Positions 40,201 through 48,671 of a stretch of 64,000 bases of DNA are shown in pieces (positions within the stretch are counted from its first letter, which is position 1; each line of letters opens with the position of its first letter). The position numbers and the translations under genes are program-made. Where the stretch lies: positions 1 to 64,000 of the forward strand of contig JAQTPT010000002.1 in the NCBI GenBank assembly GCA_028712795.1. Direction: 5' to 3'. The notes below the pieces were generated by a model. That model saw only the letters and a list, made by a program, of their open reading frames with translations, searched no databases and had not been told where the DNA came from. This stretch comes from Methylococcales bacterium. GTDB taxonomy: Bacteria; Pseudomonadota; Gammaproteobacteria; Methylococcales; Methylomonadaceae.

Positions 40201-40959
40201 CTACTCAACCGGCCACTGATTATCTTCAACCACAGCCACGGCCACGCCGTTTAGCGCCATTTTGGGTACGATCAATTTGCCGCGCGGACTGGCAATCAAC
40301 GCGCAGGGTTCGCAGACACCCTGTAAACCCACGTTTTGTTGCACCCAGTCCGAGGCTTTGGTTACCCACGGCCGCGCCGCCACGGTCGCACTTGCCAGGA
40401 CGCGTAGCGGCAAATCGTATTGTTCGCAAAACTCCAGCAGCCCGGGTTCATTTGCCTTTAAGTCTATGGTGACCAACTCACGCACTTCGTTTAACTGCCG
40501 TTCACCCAACGCCTGTTTTACGGCTGAGGCAATTTGTTCGACTGATACGTTTTTGCGACAGCCTATGCCGGCAACCAGCGGTTTCAAGGCTTCGGTTGCC
40601 GTAGTGATGACCGGTACTGCACCGACTGCATTGGCGACTCGATAAGCCAGGCGATTGGCGCCGCCTTCATGACCTGCCAGCAGCGAAACAGCAAAACGTC
40701 CCGCTTCATCCAGCACCACGACCGCCGGATCGCTGTGTTTGTCCTGCGCCAAGCCATCCAGAAAGCGCACCGCAATGCCGCTGGCCGCTATCATAATCCA
40801 CTGTTTGTGTAATCGGTAGGCAGCAGCGAACTGATCTTTCTGCGCGGCAACAGGATTCAGCCAAGGCCGGTAAATCGTCCCTCCCAACTGGTTTTGCAGC
40901 GTGGTGGCTAGTGCTTCGCTTTCCGGGCGAACTAACCAAATGCCAAGTGCTAAACTCAT
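40201..40959 (-). CDS. cbiG: Cobalt-precorrin-5A hydrolase, short form
   Basis: CbiG opens the lactone ring of cobalt-precorrin-5A and releases acetaldehyde. The 252-aa protein has the CbiG N-terminal core (WIMIAASGIAVRFLDGLAQDKHSDPAVVVLDEAGRF, LLAGHEGGANRLA) and the CobE/CbiG C-terminal domain (PLVAGIGCRKNVSVEQI). The N-terminal region is shorter than in CbiG proteins of about 350 aa. The ATG overlaps the stop of a 47-aa ORF by four bases (ATGA), tying it to the upstream defence-like cassette. It supports the cobalt-early route. Confidence 0.9.
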   Translation of the reverse strand: MSLALGIWLVRPESEALATTLQNQLGGTIYRPWLNPVAAQKDQFAAAYRLHKQWIMIAASGIAVRFLDGLAQDKHSDPAVVVLDEAGRFAVSLLAGHEGGANRLAYRVANAVGAVPVITTATEALKPLVAGIGCRKNVSVEQIASAVKQALGERQLNEVRELVTIDLKANEPGLLEFCEQYDLPLRVLASATVAARPWVTKASDWVQQNVGLQGVCEPCALIASPRGKLIVPKMALNGVAVAVVEDNQWPVE

Positions 40960-41099
40960 TCAGCTAACACGAATTTCAGAATATTCGTTACCCAATGCTT
41001 GGCGTAAGAAGACACTTCAGCATCTCTGAACTGGATGTAGATCTGTAATCGTGAGGGTTTACTCTCGCCGATCCAGTTAAGTTCAGACTTTTGTTTCAT
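40956..41099 (-). CDS. 47-aa small protein coupled to the RloC-like gene and cbiG
   Basis: The frame starts MKQKSELNWIGESKPSRLQI and ends HWVTNILKFVLAE. Its ATG overlaps the stop of the AAA ATPase gene (ATGA, 41099-41096), and its TGA overlaps the cbiG ATG (ATGA, 40959-40956). Two tight junctions argue that it is translated. It is basic, with a short amphipathic C-terminus and no known motif. It could be a partner or immunity peptide of the nuclease-like ATPase, or a remnant. I do not recognise it. Confidence 0.55.
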   Translation of the reverse strand: MKQKSELNWIGESKPSRLQIYIQFRDAEVSSYAKHWVTNILKFVLAE

Positions 41100-43330
41100 G
41101 CAATCTCATCCTGAGCATTAGCATCTACACTGGTTTCCCCCATCATCATTTCGTAATGAGCAAGATGTCCCTCGTACTCGAAAATAGCCTTGAACACCTT
41201 GAGATACTTTTCAACTACCGTGTCATCAATCGACTCGTAAAGATCATCAAATGCGGAGTGCGATCCATCATTAATCCATGAGAAAAGAGACTTGCAGATA
41301 AATTTGTCCTTTCCCTCAAAACGTTCGCAAATCTTGTCTGGATCAATTCCGCCTAATATTTTGAAATAGTTTTCTAAGATTCTTCTCAAGGTGTTTTGAA
41401 TCGTCAGCTTGGAACGCTCGGTCTCCCGTACTTGAGTCCAAAGTAATTCATAAGACGTTTTGATTGTGTTCAGGTCGTATTTTTTCAGCTTGGAAAATAA
41501 ATCAGGCTTTCGGATAACCCAAAAGGTCTTGTCGCTCAACTTTTTCTTTTTGGCTCGATTGGGTTGAAAAGTAACCTCTTTGTGAAAATACACGTTATGC
41601 GTAAACACGAACACCTGCTTAATCTGGCCTTTCCCTGACCTGACCTCATCAAACAAACCTTTGATGAGACTACTCACAACGAACAAAACATCGCTATCTA
41701 AACTGGAAACAGGGTCATCAAAAACAACAACCCTGTCAATGGTTGTTCCACTATCCGAATGACCGCCTTTTAGCAAGTGGTAGAAGTAGAGGAAGGTAAC
41801 AAATGTTTTTTCCCCTTCGCTCAACGAGTTTCTGGCATCAGAACGGTCTTTTCTGACTAACTTATAACTCTTACCGTCATCTGCCTTAGCCAAAGAAAAT
41901 CCTCTGAACCCAAAGGAAACTAGGAGTTTGTTAATTTCATCAATCGTGGGTTGAATACTGGTCGATTTTTTTTCGAGTTCTTGAATTTCTTTTTCTTTCG
42001 TTTTCTTATTTGCGGTTTCATCCAACAGGCTTGAATTCAACCCTTTAATCGCTTTGTTGAGTGTATCCTTCTTAGCATCATAGTCGTCCAACTCTGTTTT
42101 AAGTTCTACTTCAAGCAGATATTTCCAAACCTGTGCTGTGAGGTTTCGCTTCTCTTGCGCAAGATTGGCAACGGTCTTGTTATGTTCAGTTATAAGGACA
42201 TTGGCCGAGTTGATAAGATCTGAAATAGAGGATGCAATATTGCTAATAGACTCCAACTCAATGATCTGACTCGGCTCCTTTTTCTTTGCGGCTAGTTTTT
42301 GAGTATTAACCATGATCCTCGAGTCCAATAGCTCCTTTTCTACTTTAAGTTTTTCTACATCAAGAAATTTAGAAGAATTTGCGACAACTGATGCAACCTG
42401 TTGCTGAAGTTTCCCTGAATCGCTCATATAATTCGTAATCAGTGCATCAATCGCACTACTATCTGTCTCAAAAGCATCATCAAAATACTCGCTCAAACTT
42501 GTAGCAAAAGCCTCTTCTGTTGTTTGCTGGCAAAACGGACACACCATCTCATTTTCCGCAAAAAAAGTACGCCCCTCTTTGACCCAGTCACTATTGCCGA
42601 GCTTCTTGATCATTGCGGCAATATCCACATCCGATTTGCCAAATACACGTTTTTTCAGGATGGGATGGGATTCATGTTCAATCACTGTTACTGCATTTAT
42701 GGTTGGAACGTCATGTTCGACAGTCGGAGTTGGGCCAAATACAGTTTTGGCTCTTTCTTCAAGTTCCGCAAATGGTTTAAGCGAAGCGGAGTTATCACTT
42801 TCCATCAGGACCTTGTCGCGAAAATTATCTTTGCTATTTCGGACTCCTTCGAAAGCTTGATTTAATTTTGATTTATGTTTAGTGTAGACAGACCAGCACT
42901 TGTTCTTGAATATATCTTCGAGCGTCGCCAAATCCGCTTTTTTACCGACCAACCCATTGCCCCCTGTCAACTGAAGGTTAAGACTTTCAATTTTATTTGT
43001 TAAGGCGTTAAGTTCCTCATTCGTTGCAAAGATTTTTTCGAGTGTTTCTACGTTTTTTTCACCCAGCGTGAAGATGCCCTTAAGGTCAGAAGATTGGTTG
43101 AAGTTATGCGCAACAAAATCGCGGTTGTAAACCATCGGTTCTAACTTTGTTCCTCCTTTCCATTTCACCTCGCAACTCGGAAAGTCGCTTTCCTTGGCAA
43201 TAACACGAGTAATCGTAGTTTTGCCAGAACCATTAGAACCAAAGAAAAAGTTCAACTTAGACAGATCACTCATAATTTCTGGAGTATTGCCGAAAGTTGC
43301 AATGTCCTTTATCAATATTGATTCGATCAT
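41096..43330 (-). CDS. AAA ATPase with zinc-hook-like CxxC and PrrC/RloC-type C-terminal triad
   Basis: The 744-aa protein has an ABC-type ATPase head: Walker A GSNGSGKT (residues 31-38), signature SLSEGEKTF, Walker B DRVVVFDDPVSSLD and FVFTHN. Two coiled-coil arms lie between, with CPFCQQ near residue 270 as a possible zinc hook. Near the C-terminus R649-x3-E653 (RRILENYF) and His691 (NDGSHSAF) match the R...E...H catalytic pattern of PrrC and RloC anticodon nucleases. A tRNA-cutting, phage-triggered role is therefore plausible but inferred. It follows a DUF2130 gene by 65 bases and is coupled to a 47-aa ORF. Confidence 0.8.
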   Translation of the reverse strand: MIESILIKDIATFGNTPEIMSDLSKLNFFFGSNGSGKTTITRVIAKESDFPSCEVKWKGGTKLEPMVYNRDFVAHNFNQSSDLKGIFTLGEKNVETLEKIFATNEELNALTNKIESLNLQLTGGNGLVGKKADLATLEDIFKNKCWSVYTKHKSKLNQAFEGVRNSKDNFRDKVLMESDNSASLKPFAELEERAKTVFGPTPTVEHDVPTINAVTVIEHESHPILKKRVFGKSDVDIAAMIKKLGNSDWVKEGRTFFAENEMVCPFCQQTTEEAFATSLSEYFDDAFETDSSAIDALITNYMSDSGKLQQQVASVVANSSKFLDVEKLKVEKELLDSRIMVNTQKLAAKKKEPSQIIELESISNIASSISDLINSANVLITEHNKTVANLAQEKRNLTAQVWKYLLEVELKTELDDYDAKKDTLNKAIKGLNSSLLDETANKKTKEKEIQELEKKSTSIQPTIDEINKLLVSFGFRGFSLAKADDGKSYKLVRKDRSDARNSLSEGEKTFVTFLYFYHLLKGGHSDSGTTIDRVVVFDDPVSSLDSDVLFVVSSLIKGLFDEVRSGKGQIKQVFVFTHNVYFHKEVTFQPNRAKKKKLSDKTFWVIRKPDLFSKLKKYDLNTIKTSYELLWTQVRETERSKLTIQNTLRRILENYFKILGGIDPDKICERFEGKDKFICKSLFSWINDGSHSAFDDLYESIDDTVVEKYLKVFKAIFEYEGHLAHYEMMMGETSVDANAQDEIA

Positions 43331-43395
43331 CTATTACCTCTGCTGGTCTTCTTCATTCGGCTATCATGTCTACTGAGATTAGGAGAATCAAATCG

Positions 43396-44679
43396 TTAGT
43401 TATTTTGGACGGGACTATCAAGCGCGGTTAGCTCAAGCCCCTCTATCTCCTGCAACGACTTCCCCGCAATCCCCTGCAAATCTCCATACATTCCGACCGT
43501 TGCCCCCATCACGCGCATAATCTGCTCTTCTCGCTTGGCCCATTGTTTCATGATGACCTTACGCTCTTTGTCCAGGTCTTCCTGCATCGTAGAAAAGGCT
43601 TCGACAATGGCCTCCACGCGCTGGCGGAAACGCGGGCCGGTAAGGTACTGGTAGACCATTTCTGTTTTGGTCTGTTGGCCTTCGGTGGCCTGCCGCGCGA
43701 GGGCAAGCTCCAGTAGTGACTGGCGCAGAATCATGGCGACCGGCAACGCTGCACGAGGGTGGGTCACCCAGATGTTATCGACCATCTCGAAGGTTTCAAC
43801 GCCTTTCGGCAATACCTGGCTGACGATCACGGCGATTTCTGCCTTTGCAGTCCGTTGATCGCCGCGAAGTTTTATCAGCCAGGCGTCGCTCCAGTTTTTG
43901 GTGCGCTTGAACTCCCACAAGATCGTGCCGCCGGACTGTCCGCCTGAGCCGACAACGCGGTGCAGCACATCCCCGCCGAATTCGCCCTTTGGCACCGGCT
44001 CGATCGCATCAAAAGGAAATTTGCCGCGCAGCAGGTTTTCAAGCTCCAGTTCCTGGGCTTCGCCCTGCAACTGCTGCGAGCCTTGTTCGGCCCTGCGCTT
44101 GAGTTCCTCGATCTGTTTTTGCATCGCGGCAATGGTCTGCTCCTTCTCCATTACCTTGAGTTTCTGCTCGTCCTCGGCTTCTTTTTTGGCTTGCTGGCGG
44201 GTAGCATCAAGTCCTTCCTGCACGCGCTTTTCAACGGTGAGTTCCAGTTCGCGTTTGGCATCATCGAGTTCGCGCTGTTTTTTGATCAGTTCGGCTTGCG
44301 CCTTTTGCGCCTCGGCCAGTTTTTCTTCACGGCTTTTCAGCACTTCTTGCAAGTCAGCCACTTCACGGCTTTTCTGTTCAAGATCGTTTGCGGCGGCCTG
44401 CCTGGCTTTTTGGGTCTCTTCAGCCACGATCCGGGTTCTATCCTTTTTCAGTTGCTCTTCAACCTGATCGGCCACTTGCTGATCAAGTTTGTTTTTGGCA
44501 TCGGCCAGTTGCTTTTCCTTCTCGCGCATGACCTGTTCGCGCGCGGCAATATCGCTGTCTTTCTGCGCCAGCTGCAGCTCAAACTGTTTGCGGGTGGATT
44601 CAATCAGTGGCGCGGCCAGCGATTCGGTGAGTTTGATTTCCGTTTTGCAGTTCGGGCAGGTGATGGTGGGTTCGGTCAT
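43396..44679 (-). CDS. DUF2130 protein with coiled coil and ExK nuclease-like domain
   Basis: The 427-aa protein starts with a CPNC zinc-ribbon half-site (Cys8, Cys11), then a coiled coil of about 200 residues. The DUF2130 domain follows: ELENLLRGKFPFDAIEPVPK, GGDVLHRV and ILWEFKRTKNWSDAW, then IAVIVSQVLP. The Asp and EFK spacing resembles a PD-(D/E)xK nuclease, and the layout recalls RmuC. Family function is unknown. The ATG overlaps the KilA-N stop (ATGA), and the RloC-like gene follows. Confidence 0.88.
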   Translation of the reverse strand: MTEPTITCPNCKTEIKLTESLAAPLIESTRKQFELQLAQKDSDIAAREQVMREKEKQLADAKNKLDQQVADQVEEQLKKDRTRIVAEETQKARQAAANDLEQKSREVADLQEVLKSREEKLAEAQKAQAELIKKQRELDDAKRELELTVEKRVQEGLDATRQQAKKEAEDEQKLKVMEKEQTIAAMQKQIEELKRRAEQGSQQLQGEAQELELENLLRGKFPFDAIEPVPKGEFGGDVLHRVVGSGGQSGGTILWEFKRTKNWSDAWLIKLRGDQRTAKAEIAVIVSQVLPKGVETFEMVDNIWVTHPRAALPVAMILRQSLLELALARQATEGQQTKTEMVYQYLTGPRFRQRVEAIVEAFSTMQEDLDKERKVIMKQWAKREEQIMRVMGATVGMYGDLQGIAGKSLQEIEGLELTALDSPVQNN

Positions 44680-45521
44680 GATTTGATTTCCTTCGAAGTA
44701 TCCGGGCCGCGCAGTTTCGCGACACTGCTAATGCCGACCAGCGAACGCATTTGCGTGATGGCGATGGCGTTCAACTGCTTCAAACGCTCAGGTGCTGCTA
44801 GGCCTTGATGGATCAGTACCGCATTGATGCTTTCCAGGTTCGACAGCACCACCAGTTGCTCTAACGTGGCGGCATCGCGCATGTTGCCGGTTTGATCGGA
44901 ATTGGTTTGCCGCCATTGGGCGGCAGTAATGCCGAACAAGGCAACGTTGAGCAAGTCAGCTTCACTGGCGTAAACAACAGCAGTCTGTGCATAGGTCAGG
45001 CGCGGCGGGATGAGGCGTTCCTTGATGGCATCTGTATGAATTTTGTAGTTGACCTTGGCAAGAGTGCGCTGGAAGTTCCATTCGAGCGCCTTTGAGCGGG
45101 CTTCTTCATCCTTAAGGCGCTGAAATTCCTTGATGAGATAGAGCTTGAATTCGGGACTAAGCCAGGAGCCGAATTCGAAGGCGATGTCACGATGCGCGAA
45201 GGTGCCACCGTAACGGCCAGCTTTGGCATACAGGCCAATCGCGTTGGTTGCATTAATCCACTTTTTGGCCGACAGGAAGAAACTGTTACGGCCCGCTTCA
45301 TTTTTAATTCCCTCGAATTCGAGGGAATTAAAACCCTGGTTGTTAAGTTGCTCCCATACACCCAGGAACAGCACAGTGTCCTTGTTCTTGAGCCATTGCT
45401 CGATCAGCGCACTGCCCCCGTCGAAGTGTTGGACCATGTCGGTCAGGGAGATGTAATCCTGATCATGCCGGGTAGCAATAGTAACTTCAGCTCCCTTGAC
45501 GATGATTGTGCGGTTTTTCAT
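44676..45521 (-). CDS. KilA-N domain protein
   Basis: The 281-aa protein carries a KilA-N DNA-binding domain in residues 10-135: YISLTDMVQHF, IEQWLKNKDTVLFLGVWEQL, KKWINATNAIGL, AGRYGGTFAHRDIAFEFGSWLSPE, and KLYLIKEFQRLK. KilA-N domains are typical of phage regulators and are common in defence and mobile regions. The C-terminal half is unrecognised and may bind a partner. It heads the cassette KilA-N, DUF2130, RloC-like ATPase. A 28-codon frame lies just upstream. Confidence 0.9.
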   Translation of the reverse strand: MKNRTIIVKGAEVTIATRHDQDYISLTDMVQHFDGGSALIEQWLKNKDTVLFLGVWEQLNNQGFNSLEFEGIKNEAGRNSFFLSAKKWINATNAIGLYAKAGRYGGTFAHRDIAFEFGSWLSPEFKLYLIKEFQRLKDEEARSKALEWNFQRTLAKVNYKIHTDAIKERLIPPRLTYAQTAVVYASEADLLNVALFGITAAQWRQTNSDQTGNMRDAATLEQLVVLSNLESINAVLIHQGLAAPERLKQLNAIAITQMRSLVGISSVAKLRGPDTSKEIKS

Positions 45522-45773
45522 AACAGTCTTTATTTCTGGGTCATGTGATAGCGAGTGAAACAGAAGGTTTGGAAATCATCGGCATTGCGCCGACCGCCCT
45601 TGCCGGGTTCGATCATTTTGCAGCGCTGGTGAAATGGTGTTCAGGCGAATTGCCCGATTCTTTACAATAAGTCATCGTTTTTTCCATATACTGACTATCG
45701 CGGATAGGTCTGCCAAATTAGGCAAATTTTACCACATTACCATGACATCAACTTTTCACATTGACTGGCATTT

Positions 45774-46547
45774 CTAGATGTTTTTCGGTTTTTTCACAAC
45801 CCGGAAAATATGCGTGAAATCCTTGGCATATAAACTGGATTCAGCAGGTACATGGTCGCTCAACGCTTCTCCCACCAACAGCATGGTCGTTAGGTTCCAG
45901 TCGCTGGTTTTGATCTCCGCAAGCAGTTGGCCCAACGTGCTTTGGTGGGATTTTTCCTCTGGCCATGTTGCCCGGTAAACCAACGCGACTGGAGTGTCAT
46001 CGGGATAATGCAGGTGCAGATCGGCGACAATTTTTTTCAAATGCGGCCCGGACAAAAAAATGCACATGGTCGCGCGGTGTCCGGCCAGCAGCGCGATCGA
46101 TTCGCTGTCCGGCACGGCTGAGGCGCGGCCTGAAACACGCGTCAGAATGATGGTTTGTGAAACTTCCGGCTTGGTCAGTTCGGCTTTGATGCAGGCTGCC
46201 GCTGCGGTAAACGACGATACGCCGGGCACGATTTCGTATTCTATGCCTAGCGCATCCAGGCGGCGCATTTGCTCGGCGGTTGCGCCGTAAATGGCGGGAT
46301 CGCCGGAATGCATGCGTGCGACATCGATGTCTTGTTCTAGTGCGCGTCGATAACAGGCTTCCTGCTGTTCCAGATCAAGCTGGGAGGTATCGATGATTTC
46401 GGCATCGGAGCGGCAATGCGCCAGCATATCTTTAGAAACCAGCGATCCGGCGTACAGCACCATGTCGGCCCGGCCCAGAATGGCAGCGCCGCGCAGGGTG
46501 ATCAAATCAGCCGCACCGGGGCCTGCGCCGATAAAATAAACTTTCAT
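45774..46547 (-). CDS. cobM: (Cobalt-)precorrin-4 C11-methyltransferase
   Basis: CobM/CbiF methylates C11 of (cobalt-)precorrin-4. The 257-aa tetrapyrrole methylase shows VYFIGAGPGAADLITLRGAAIL, MLYAGSLVSKDML-like and DVARMHSGDPAIYGATAEQMR, and VPGVSSFTAAAACIKAELTKPEV. The ATG overlaps the cobI stop by four bases. About 250 bases downstream the KilA-N cassette begins. Length and motifs are normal. Confidence 0.95.
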   Translation of the reverse strand: MKVYFIGAGPGAADLITLRGAAILGRADMVLYAGSLVSKDMLAHCRSDAEIIDTSQLDLEQQEACYRRALEQDIDVARMHSGDPAIYGATAEQMRRLDALGIEYEIVPGVSSFTAAAACIKAELTKPEVSQTIILTRVSGRASAVPDSESIALLAGHRATMCIFLSGPHLKKIVADLHLHYPDDTPVALVYRATWPEEKSHQSTLGQLLAEIKTSDWNLTTMLLVGEALSDHVPAESSLYAKDFTHIFRVVKKPKNI

Positions 46548-47404
46548 GACAAATCTCCTGGGAGCAGATTTGCATTTACCCGAAGGGCGTCAGGCAGGAT
46601 AGCCTGACGTGACAAATCTGCCTGGAGCAGATTTGCATTTACCCGAAGGGCGTCAGGCAGGATAGCCTGACGTGAGTGTCTTTTCTCTCTGGGTGTTTTA
46701 CGAATCAGCAACGTGGCGAGATAACCCATTGCTTCGGTCGCGCATAAATTGCCTACATCAGAAGACAGCATTTCATCCTCCAAGCCGATGCGGTGGGCAA
46801 AAGCGCAGTGTCCGGCAATGCCCATATCGCGCAGTAAATCCAGTACCCAGGGCAGGCGTTTGCCTATTTTCATCAGTACGATAATGTCATGGGTTTCGAT
46901 GTCGCGGCGCAGACTGGCGGCATCCTCCGGACACGGTAAAATCAGCGTGCGCTCCTTGCCTTCGCCGAGCGGCCAATTCATGGCAGCGGCCGCCGCCGCA
47001 TAGCTGGTGATGCCCGGAAAGGTTCGCCTCGGCAATTCCGGCAGCAGCTCTTGCAAGGCAGCCAGTACATAGCTGTATGTGGAGTAAGTGAGCGTATCGC
47101 CGATGGTCAGATAAGCGACATTAAGTCCGGCGCGCAACTCGACTGCTATCGTTTCCGCCAACCGGGCATAATGCTCGCTAAGCACCGAGCGGTCGGCATC
47201 CATGTGAAACTCGATTTCCCGTATCCGCTCCGGCGCAATGGCGATGCTTGCAAGACACCGCAACGCGACCGAACTTTCGGAGGTTGTAGCGCGCGGTGCA
47301 AAGACGATGTCGGCCTGATGCAAGGCGTCAACCGCTGCCAAAGGAATGTAACCCGCAGGCCCCGGCCCTACGCCGATGCCCCAAAATGTTCCCAATCTAT
47401 TCAT
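46544..47404 (-). CDS. cobI: (Cobalt-)precorrin-2 C20-methyltransferase with repeat-derived C-terminus
   Basis: CobI/CbiL methylates C20 of precorrin-2. The first 244 residues are a typical methylase: GIGVGPGPAGYIPLAAVDAL, YLTIGDTLTYSTYSYV, FPGITSYAAAAAAMNWPLGEGKE and VLMKIGKRLPWVL. The final 42 residues are two copies of a 21-aa unit, RQAILPDALRVNANLL plus a five-residue tail, encoded by a 63-bp tandem repeat. This extension is not part of the family. The stop codon overlaps the cobM start (ATGA) and the start overlaps cbiD. Confidence 0.92.
   Translation of the reverse strand: MNRLGTFWGIGVGPGPAGYIPLAAVDALHQADIVFAPRATTSESSVALRCLASIAIAPERIREIEFHMDADRSVLSEHYARLAETIAVELRAGLNVAYLTIGDTLTYSTYSYVLAALQELLPELPRRTFPGITSYAAAAAAMNWPLGEGKERTLILPCPEDAASLRRDIETHDIIVLMKIGKRLPWVLDLLRDMGIAGHCAFAHRIGLEDEMLSSDVGNLCATEAMGYLATLLIRKTPREKRHSRQAILPDALRVNANLLQADLSRQAILPDALRVNANLLPGDLS
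46548..46673. repeat. Two tandem copies of a 63-bp palindromic repeat inside the cobI 3' end
   Basis: Copies at 46548-46610 and 46611-46673 differ at only a few bases near the start of the unit. Each contains the hairpin CGTCAGGC-AGGATA-GCCTGACG. A third, diverged copy in the opposite orientation lies at 53008-53070. Confidence 0.9.
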
Positions 47405-48543
47405 GGTGCTCCCAAGGTCTTGCCATTCAAATTAAACAAGCGCACTTCAACACGGCTTGCCGCCGGAGTGCGCTGGTGTACAAGCACGGCGATACGCCGT
47501 TCAATTTCCATCCATAACGCCTGTGCGCCGGATTCGTGCTGTAATCTTTCTATTGCCGCTTCCACGGTATTGGCTTGCGCTATGGCCTGTACGAGATTGC
47601 TGTTAAATTTCAGTTCCGCTGCCACATCCGCTACCACACTCATGGCCATCCCGCTTTTGCTGGAATGCGTGTCCCAATCGCCTGCCAATACTTTGGCAAG
47701 TTTGCCCGGATGCCCCAGCAGCCAAAGCACGTCCAGACCGCGCCGTTCTTCCGACAAGGCTTGCTGCAGAAAATCCAGCGCGTCGCCCAGAAAGTTGGCG
47801 ATTTGCACGGCTCTCTGGGCAGGCAGTCCCAAAACCTCCCGTGAGTATGTACGGCCAATTTTTCCCGGCAGAAAGGCAATACTTTGTGCGCCGCCGCCCA
47901 ATGCGACACGCACATAGACTTCGATGGAGGCAATCCAAGAGGCGAGCGACAACGGCTCGACTATGCCCGACGTCCCAAGAATCGAAATGCCGCCCACGAT
48001 GCCGAGCCGGGGATTAAACGTTTTTTTCGCGATGATTTCACCGTTTTCGCAACCGATGGTGAGATCAAATCCGGCGCTTAGGCCGGTTGGCGCTTCAAGT
48101 TCCAGCACTTCGGCAACGGCCTGTTGCATCATCAGACGCGGAACCGGATTGATGGCAGGCTCACCGGCGGCTACTCTCAAACCCGGTTGTGTCGCCGTGC
48201 CGACGCCTTTGCCCGCAAAAAAACGAATCCGGTCGAGCTGGTTTTTTCGCACAATGGCAAAAATAGTCGCGCCATGCGTGTTGTCAGGATCATCGCCGCC
48301 GTCCTTGATCACTTCGGCGCGCACCGACTGTTCATCCAGCCAGCGCACGGACTGAACCGGTATCACTAAATAGTGATGGTTATCGGGTAAAGTGACCGGC
48401 ACCAGATTGCGGTATTCGCTACGCAGCATCAGATAGAGTGCGGCTTTAACTGCGGCTGTGGCGCAACTGCCGGTCGTGCGACCGCGACGCAAACCATTAG
48501 GCGCGAGCACAGCAAGATCGAATTTTTTAAGCAGAAAATTCAT
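47401..48543 (-). CDS. cbiD: Cobalt-precorrin-5B C1-methyltransferase
   Basis: CbiD methylates C1 after CbiG action in the cobalt-early pathway. The 380-aa protein begins near LRRGRTTGSCATAAVKAAL, a CbiD hallmark, and contains KDGGDDPDNTHGA, GKGVGTATQPGLRVAAGEPAINPVPR and ILGTSGIVEPLS. I use the ATG at 48543; a TTG at 48555 is possible. It overlaps cobI by four bases. A CACGAAG hairpin repeat separates it from the upstream CbiX-CbiC gene. Confidence 0.95.
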   Translation of the reverse strand: MNFLLKKFDLAVLAPNGLRRGRTTGSCATAAVKAALYLMLRSEYRNLVPVTLPDNHHYLVIPVQSVRWLDEQSVRAEVIKDGGDDPDNTHGATIFAIVRKNQLDRIRFFAGKGVGTATQPGLRVAAGEPAINPVPRLMMQQAVAEVLELEAPTGLSAGFDLTIGCENGEIIAKKTFNPRLGIVGGISILGTSGIVEPLSLASWIASIEVYVRVALGGGAQSIAFLPGKIGRTYSREVLGLPAQRAVQIANFLGDALDFLQQALSEERRGLDVLWLLGHPGKLAKVLAGDWDTHSSKSGMAMSVVADVAAELKFNSNLVQAIAQANTVEAAIERLQHESGAQALWMEIERRIAVLVHQRTPAASRVEVRLFNLNGKTLGAP

Positions 48544-48581
48544 AAATTTAATCAATAAAATGCAAGCAGAATTGATTAATG

Positions 48582-48651
48582 CACCACGAAGACACGAAGT
48601 TCACGAAGAAAAACAAAGTGAAACCTTCGTGCTCTTCGTGTCTTCGTGGTG
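48582..48651. repeat. CACGAAG hairpin repeat, copy 2
   Basis: CACCACGAAGACACGAAG pairs with CTTCGTGTCTTCGTGGTG around an AT-rich loop that itself includes further CACGAAG and CTTCGTG segments. This copy lies between the CbiX-CbiC gene and cbiD. Confidence 0.88.
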
Positions 48652-48671
48652 TTATTGTTTTAAGTTGATGC

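Noticed and set aside
43960..44808. 282-codon plus-strand frame opposite the DUF2130 and KilA-N genes
   Set aside because: It is antisense to two well-supported genes; its Leu/Phe-rich sequence is the mirror of a Lys/Glu/Gln-rich coiled coil.
45522..45660. 28-codon minus-strand frame upstream of the KilA-N gene (MIEPGKGGRRNADDF)
   Set aside because: Too short and lacking a clear ribosome-binding site or homologue by eye; it could be a leader peptide but cannot be supported.
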